DNA of 13,150 nucleotides from positions 1 to 13,150 of the forward strand of contig JABVXU010000978.1 in the NCBI GenBank assembly GCA_013365365.1. Direction: 5' to 3'. The translations under genes were made by a program, and so were the position numbers. Of the stretch, positions 9,077-13,150 are shown piece after piece (position 1 is the stretch's first letter; every line of letters begins with the position of its first letter). Source of the stretch: Cruorifilaria tuberocauda. Taxonomy: Eukaryota; Nematoda; Chromadorea; Rhabditida; Onchocercidae. The notes under the pieces were generated by a model. That model was given only the letters and a program-made list of their open reading frames with translations, was not told where the DNA came from and ran no database searches.

Positions 9077-9206
9077 TTAATACCGAACGATAGGTTGCAA
9101 ATTAGGTAGACTGAACTTTCCAGATTCTCGACCAGTATCGGTCAAATCTCTCTCTTCGGTCACCGTTATGGAGGAAGAGAGAGAGAGGTGACGATAGATG
9201 TACAAA
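9077..9206 (-). CDS. Possible terminal exon on the minus strand, unrecognised product
   Basis: Following a good acceptor (TATTTTCAG) the minus strand has an open frame ending at TAA (9079-9077). It reads about 43 residues with ordinary composition, including TEERDLTDTGRESGKF and SLPNLQPIVRY at the end. I do not recognise it. It could be the 3' end of a gene starting beyond the island, a 5' leader exon of the insulin gene, or chance: other frames on both strands are also open because stop codons are rarer in this GC-richer patch. Confidence 0.15.
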
Positions 9207-9261
9207 CTGAAAATATACCTCGAAGAGATGAGAAAAGAGGCGGACTAAGAATGAAAATCCA

Positions 9262-9342
9262 TCCTTCTCTTCTCCTCCTTTCCCTCCTCCTTTTCCTCCT
9301 TTCTCCTCCTCTTCCTCCCCTCCCCTCCTCCTCCTCTTCTTT
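9262..9342 (+). repeat. 81-bp uninterrupted homopyrimidine tract
   Basis: Every base from 9262 to 9342 is C or T on the plus strand, with many CCT units and thus partial mirror symmetry. Such tracts can form triplex (H-) DNA. The two overlapping ORFs here (9350-9102 minus, 9188-9406 plus) owe their Glu/Gly/Lys- and Leu/Ser/Pro-rich parts to it and are not genes as drawn. Confidence 0.9.
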
Positions 9343-9420
9343 AAAATCAAGATTATCAGAAGGACAGATAGCTGTTGAGCATGAGAGAAAGCATGATTAT
9401 CACTGATAAGATGCCGTAAA

Positions 9421-9810
9421 CAGTAAGCAACATTAAGTAGAATTATCGTTTATCTATTAAAACTAATTATTGTTTAATTGATACAATTGTTGTTGTAAAT
9501 TGATAAAGAGATAATTTGATAACGAGATAATTGATTTCGCAAACAATTCATTTTGAACTTTCTTTTTCTCTTTTTCTGGAAAGGACGAATGAAAAAAAAA
9601 TGAAAATGACGTAATAGTATGCAAATTTCACTTCCGTTTCCGTATTTCATAAAGTTAATTATTCAATTTTAAACTATTTCACAAACATTTCTAATCTAAT
9701 CTAAAATGATATGACTGATAAAAGATCTGAGATCAGAAAAAGGTTGTTAAGTTATTGATAAGAGAGAAAAAGAAAAATTATATTCGTTTCATTTTAGTGC
9801 ACTAGAAAAA
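9421..9810. other. AT-rich non-coding DNA
   Basis: I see only TGATAA/GATAA words and A/T runs; no ORF or RNA gene is supported. Confidence 0.55.
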
Positions 9811-9977
9811 AATTCACATAATAATTCACATCATCATTCATAATCATCATAATTCATAATAATCATAATAATCATAATTCATAATTCGTAAATTCACATC
9901 ATAATTCACATCATCATTCATAATCATCATAATTCATAATAATCATAATAATCATAATTCATAATTCGCAAATTCAC
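9811..9977 (+). repeat. 80-bp tandem duplication (two near-identical units)
   Basis: Units at 9811-9890 and 9891-9970 differ at only two positions (A/C at 9820/9900 and T/C at 9889/9969), followed by a 7-bp start of a third unit. The unit itself is made of AATTCAYA, TCATCAT and ATAATCATAAT words. Confidence 0.95.
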
Positions 9978-11932
9978 TTATATGAAAAAACAATGTTTTT
10001 GAATTATTGAAATTAAATAGTAATTTATACTGAATTTTAGTGATTGCTTAAAAGTTCTTAAAGATTTTATTATATTTGTAATTGTTATTGAAATTAATTA
10101 TCAGGTTAACAGTATTTAATTTCAATTAACACAAAAAAAAACCATCAATTTCTCTTAAAATAAATAATAAAAATTTTACCTATAAATAACTATGATATCA
10201 TTTACTTTACTTTTATCTCATCAATTAATTATAACGTATGTAGAGAAAAGTAATTATATTTCTTACAAATTATTTTTCTACAACTTGATAACATTTTTCT
10301 ACATTGTTCAACTTTTCATTACTAATTGAAATAACGATCGGAAAGCTCATTTTCTAGGCGGATAGTGATTATCGTATTAACAGATGAAGTGATCATTTGG
10401 TTAAATCGATATCGGAATATTGTTATTGAATAAAAAATTGTACTTTTGATCGTACTTTTCAATTGTACTTTACAAATGAAGAAAATTTCAATGAATTATT
10501 ATTACAAAATAAAATTTTGTTATACTGTAACAACTGTCAATTTTCACTTTTTTTCTTTCGTTTTAAACAGTAAATAATAGTAATATATATTAATCATAAG
10601 TTAGCATAAGTTAACATTGATAAATTTAACTCAGACATTCAGCTAAATACATTGATAGCATTGCCAACTTTTCTTACAAAAAGAAACATGAGAAACACTT
10701 TTTCTTATCACTATTTCTTATCAACAATAATGATAACAGCAAATAGTAGTTATATATATTAAAAGAATCTCTTATCATTAATAATGATAATAATAAATAA
10801 TGGTAAAAATAATAAATAGTGATAATGATTAATTATGATAACAATAAATAATAGTAATATATATTTAAAAGAATATTGCTGAAAGATAAATTTCATCATA
10901 CATTCATTTTTCAATTTAACAATAAATATCACTCATTTTTTTTTTTCGCTTTCATCCATTTCATTCCTAAAACCAACAAAAAAAGAAAAGAAGAAGCTTA
11001 TTAGATGAAGCAACAATTTTTATTCTAGCAACTTTTCAGACTATAACCAACTTTATTTATTTATTTTTTTGATTTCCATTTTTCGTCGTATAGAATTTTG
11101 AATTCAATTAAAATGTAAATTAGACGGAAACGTGAAATTGAAATAGAAGTGTGAAAATGGATAAACATTAGTAATAATCATTAGTTGCTACAAAATTTAA
11201 AGGTTATAATTTCATCGATCTATTTATTGGATGTTAGCTTAATTACAAGTCAAAATAGCAGATTTAACTGGTAAACAAGAAAAAAAAAAGTGCTAAATGT
11301 TGTTGTTGTTGTTAAAATTTGTATCGAATTCAGTGGTTTTAAAAAAAAAAAGAAAAATAATTTTCAATTTTAAATCTGATAGACAATTTTTTTTAATATT
11401 TTTAAATTTAAATATAATGAAAAAAAATTGGATAAATAAATATATTTGTTATCTTATATCGATTTCAATAAAATTGAAAAATATATTTCACATCTTATCG
11501 ATTTCACTTAACGAATGAAATATAAAGAAACAAAAAAATAAGATAATATGATATTTGTTGTGTTCAGATAATAATTTCAGTTACTGATAATAAAGCTTAT
11601 TAGCTTTTTCTAGGTAAATTATTTGGATGAAATTCAAATTTTTTGAATAAAATGATTACTTATGTTAAAAAACAATCTTGAGTTTTATCAATTTGTTGTG
11701 ATCGTATTTTTTTTTACATTTCAAATTAGTATGATTGTTAAATTTGATAGTTTAATTAAACACTGATAAAACATGATAGCATAACTTCCATGCATTTTTT
11801 CTCTTCCTTCTTAAGGTATGATTAGATTAATATTTTTGCTTTTCAAAATTCATTTCTGATAGTTCTTACTTTTTGCCCTCTTGATATTGAATTCAGTCTT
11901 CAACGTCTAAGTTATAAACTGAAAAAGCAATA
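9978..11932. other. AT-rich intergenic DNA with interspersed short repeats
   Basis: No gene is supported. The word TAAATAATAGTAATATATATT or a close variant appears near 10569, 10739 and 10846, the last two followed by TAAAAGAAT. The 73-residue ORF at 11297-11518 is Lys/Ile/Phe-rich and low-complexity. Confidence 0.55.
10565..10880 (+). repeat. Three-copy interspersed repeat with TGATAA clusters
   Basis: Copies near 10569, 10739 and 10846 share AAATAATAGTAATATATATT. The second and third are about 105 bp apart and both have GATAACA before and AAAAGAAT after. Between them lie many ATAATGATAAT words. Confidence 0.65.
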
Positions 11933-12031
11933 ATGCCTTTTAAAAGTGTTGCATTTCTAAATGCTAAAGAGGAAAGTAATGAAAATCCAAAAACTTTTAA
12001 AGCTTATCTTACAAAAGAAAAAAAATTATGA
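11933..12031 (+). pseudogene. Short ORF / repeat copy A with PKT-YLTK peptide
   Basis: An ATG-initiated frame of 32 codons (MPFKSVAFLNAKEESNENPK... ending YLTKEKKL). It shares E-x-PKT-x3-YLTK and about 50 bp of strong DNA similarity with the segment 290 bp downstream. Family not recognised. It may be an exon relic, a duplicated small exon, or a non-coding repeat that happens to be open. Confidence 0.25.
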
Positions 12032-12249
12032 TATATGATTGATTAGAGAAAAAAAGTTTGTAGCAATATTAGAAAAAATAAATTAGCTAATGAATAATAC
12101 AGATTCAAATTTCAAAAGAAATTTGATAAGAAGAGTAAGAAGTAACTGAAATTTTTTTCTTGACATGCAAAAATGAAGTATCGTGAGAAATTATATCAAT
12201 TCTTAAAATTCAAAAAAAAAAGATTTCATGAAAAAATTTGATTGCTTGA

Positions 12250-12372
12250 AAGGTGAAGGCGGAAGTAGATGAATGTCCAAAAACTCTTGAAAATTATCTT
12301 ACAAAGAAAAAAGTACTTTTAATTAAGATATATAATCTAAAGTGTGGGAATGAGAGAGAAGGAGGGAATTAA
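12250..12372 (+). pseudogene. Repeat copy B with PKT-YLTK peptide
   Basis: The open frame reads KAEVDECPKTLENYLTKKK and continues to TAA at 12370-12372; it has no ATG. It aligns with copy A at the DNA level (CCAAAAACT...TATCTTACAAA...) at a 290-bp offset, with a further match downstream (TTTGT..CAATATT). The shared frame hints at a duplicated coding piece, but this is unproven. Confidence 0.25.
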
Positions 12373-12660
12373 CTTTGTTGACAATATTGTTAGAGAGTTT
12401 GTCTATTTAAATTCCTTGATAATGCTGTTAAAAAGTCTAAATGTACTATTTATTTTTTTATAACAATACTGTTAAACAGTCTAAATGTCCTAATAATACT
12501 GTTGAATATGTCCCGATAATACCGTTAAACAGCCTATATGTACCATTTATATTTTGTGATAATACTGTTAAAAAGTTTAAATGTGCCAAAGAATCTAAGT
12601 ATACTACTTGTATTGCCTGATAATACTGTTAAACAGTCTAAGTATGCTCTTTGTATTGCA
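12371..12660 (+). repeat. Degenerate minisatellite with palindromic core ACTGTTAAACAGT
   Basis: At least six copies of a unit containing GATAATACTGTTAAACAGTC and then TAAATGT are seen near 12419, 12463, 12491, 12515, 12559 and 12619. Spacing is irregular (about 24-60 bp). The perfect core is a 13-bp inverted repeat (ACTGTT-A-AACAGT). ORFs crossing it (12538-12771, 12608-12814) are mostly repeat-derived. Confidence 0.85.
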
Positions 12661-12661
12661 G

Positions 12662-12799
12662 TTGTTATCATTATACAGATGGTCAAAACAATTTTTGGTA
12701 ATTATCAAAGTGGTCAGAAAATCCATCTGCTCATGGCCTCTCATCTCTTACGCCATCTTCACGGAAACTAACCCAAAGATTAATTTTGTTTACTTGATG
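12662..12799 (+). CDS. Possible internal exon with GTAAGT donor, unrecognised
   Basis: A pyrimidine-rich stretch ending TTGCAG precedes 12661, and ATG|GTAAGTATT follows at 12800. Between them one frame is open throughout and reads, for example, RWSKQFLVIIKVVRKSICSW and then PLISYAIFTETNPKINFVYLM (given in two parts). Composition is less AT-rich than the flanks. No family is recognised, and antisense reading is only briefly open. Confidence 0.22.
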
Positions 12800-13150
12800 G
12801 TAAGTATTAGGTAATATATGGCTTTGATCAATTTTCAACGAAAAAATGAGGGATTTATTTGATTTACTCTCTCCCTCTCTCTCTCTTTCTCTCTTTGAAA
12901 AATTTTTCGCTGAATAAGCACTTCCATGAAATACTTTATTTAAATCACATTTTGCAAATGTTTATTTATTACTGAAAATATACTTACTTACCTATTAATA
13001 AACCTATTTGCAACAATTTTTGTAAAAATTTTTCTTTAATGATAAAATTTTTAATATGATTAGTTGCTTTTGCATGAATGATAAGTGATAATTAAATATT
13101 TTCCTATTCTTTTGTTCTTATCCTTTTGTCTAGCTATTTTTAATTGGATT
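12800..13150. other. AT-rich DNA at window end with a CT microsatellite
   Basis: A CT-rich microsatellite occupies 12866-12895. The rest is AT-rich without a supported ORF; if the 12662-12799 exon is real, this is its intron. Confidence 0.5.

Larger units (their letters stand above)
9000..9420. promoter_or_regulatory. GC-richer island upstream of the insulin gene, possible promoter or exon
   Basis: Base composition here is clearly less AT-rich than the surroundings. The island contains a TTTTCAG acceptor on the minus strand (AG at 9208-9207), an 11-bp inverted repeat (9147-9157 with 9174-9184) whose loop holds GGTCACC, and an 81-bp homopyrimidine run. It sits 0.4-0.8 kb upstream of the insulin ATG. 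Open frames occur on both strands, so coding status is undecided. Confidence 0.3.

Noticed and set aside
9102..9350. 82-residue Glu/Gly/Arg-rich ORF
   Set aside because: Its N-terminal half is the polypurine tract, and an equally open ORF lies on the other strand.

Overview
The window is eukaryotic, very A+T-rich, and mostly non-coding. It is full of A/T homopolymers, TGATAA/TTATCA-type words, GA/CT microsatellites and short local tandem duplications. Together with a canonical GTAAGT...TTTTTGCAG intron and an eight-cysteine insulin-like peptide, this points to a nematode. A parasitic lineage with a repeat-bloated AT genome (for example a clade III/filarial-type worm) is my best guess, but the species call is inference.

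The one convincing gene is on the minus strand, between 8584 and 4415. It is a two-exon secreted insulin-like peptide precursor of 180 residues. Exon 1 (8584-8140) encodes a signal peptide, a long acidic pro-region and the insulin B chain. Exon 2 (4512-4415) lies 3.6 kb away, is far too short for a standard ORF scan, and encodes a short C-peptide and a complete A chain (CCINRCSFEDMKSFCCD). The exons join in phase 1 (T+CA = Ser). Dibasic sites sit before the B chain (KK) and on both sides of the C-peptide (KR...KR). The eight cysteines fit the nematode beta-type insulin pattern with a fourth disulfide.

Region by region: 1-4220 is AT-rich intergenic DNA with one weak ORF (377-724), an imperfect palindrome (about 1220-1301), a GA microsatellite and TGATAA clusters. 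4221-4226 may be the poly(A) signal. 4513-8139 is the intron, carrying a degenerate ~104-bp array, a TATTG microsatellite, a 40-bp duplication, oppositely oriented AG and CT microsatellites, and a 98-bp duplication close to the splice donor. 8585-9420 is the upstream flank of the insulin gene: a pyrimidine tract abutting the start codon, then a GC-richer island (about 9000-9420) with an uninterrupted 81-bp homopyrimidine run and a possible minus-strand exon. 9421-11930 is AT-rich and holds a nearly perfect 80-bp tandem duplication and a TGATAA-rich interspersed repeat. 11933-12800 holds two related segments encoding a PKT...YLTK peptide, a degenerate minisatellite built on the palindrome ACTGTTAAACAGT, and a possible plus-strand exon ending at a GTAAGT donor. 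No RNA genes, transposons or CRISPR arrays could be supported.
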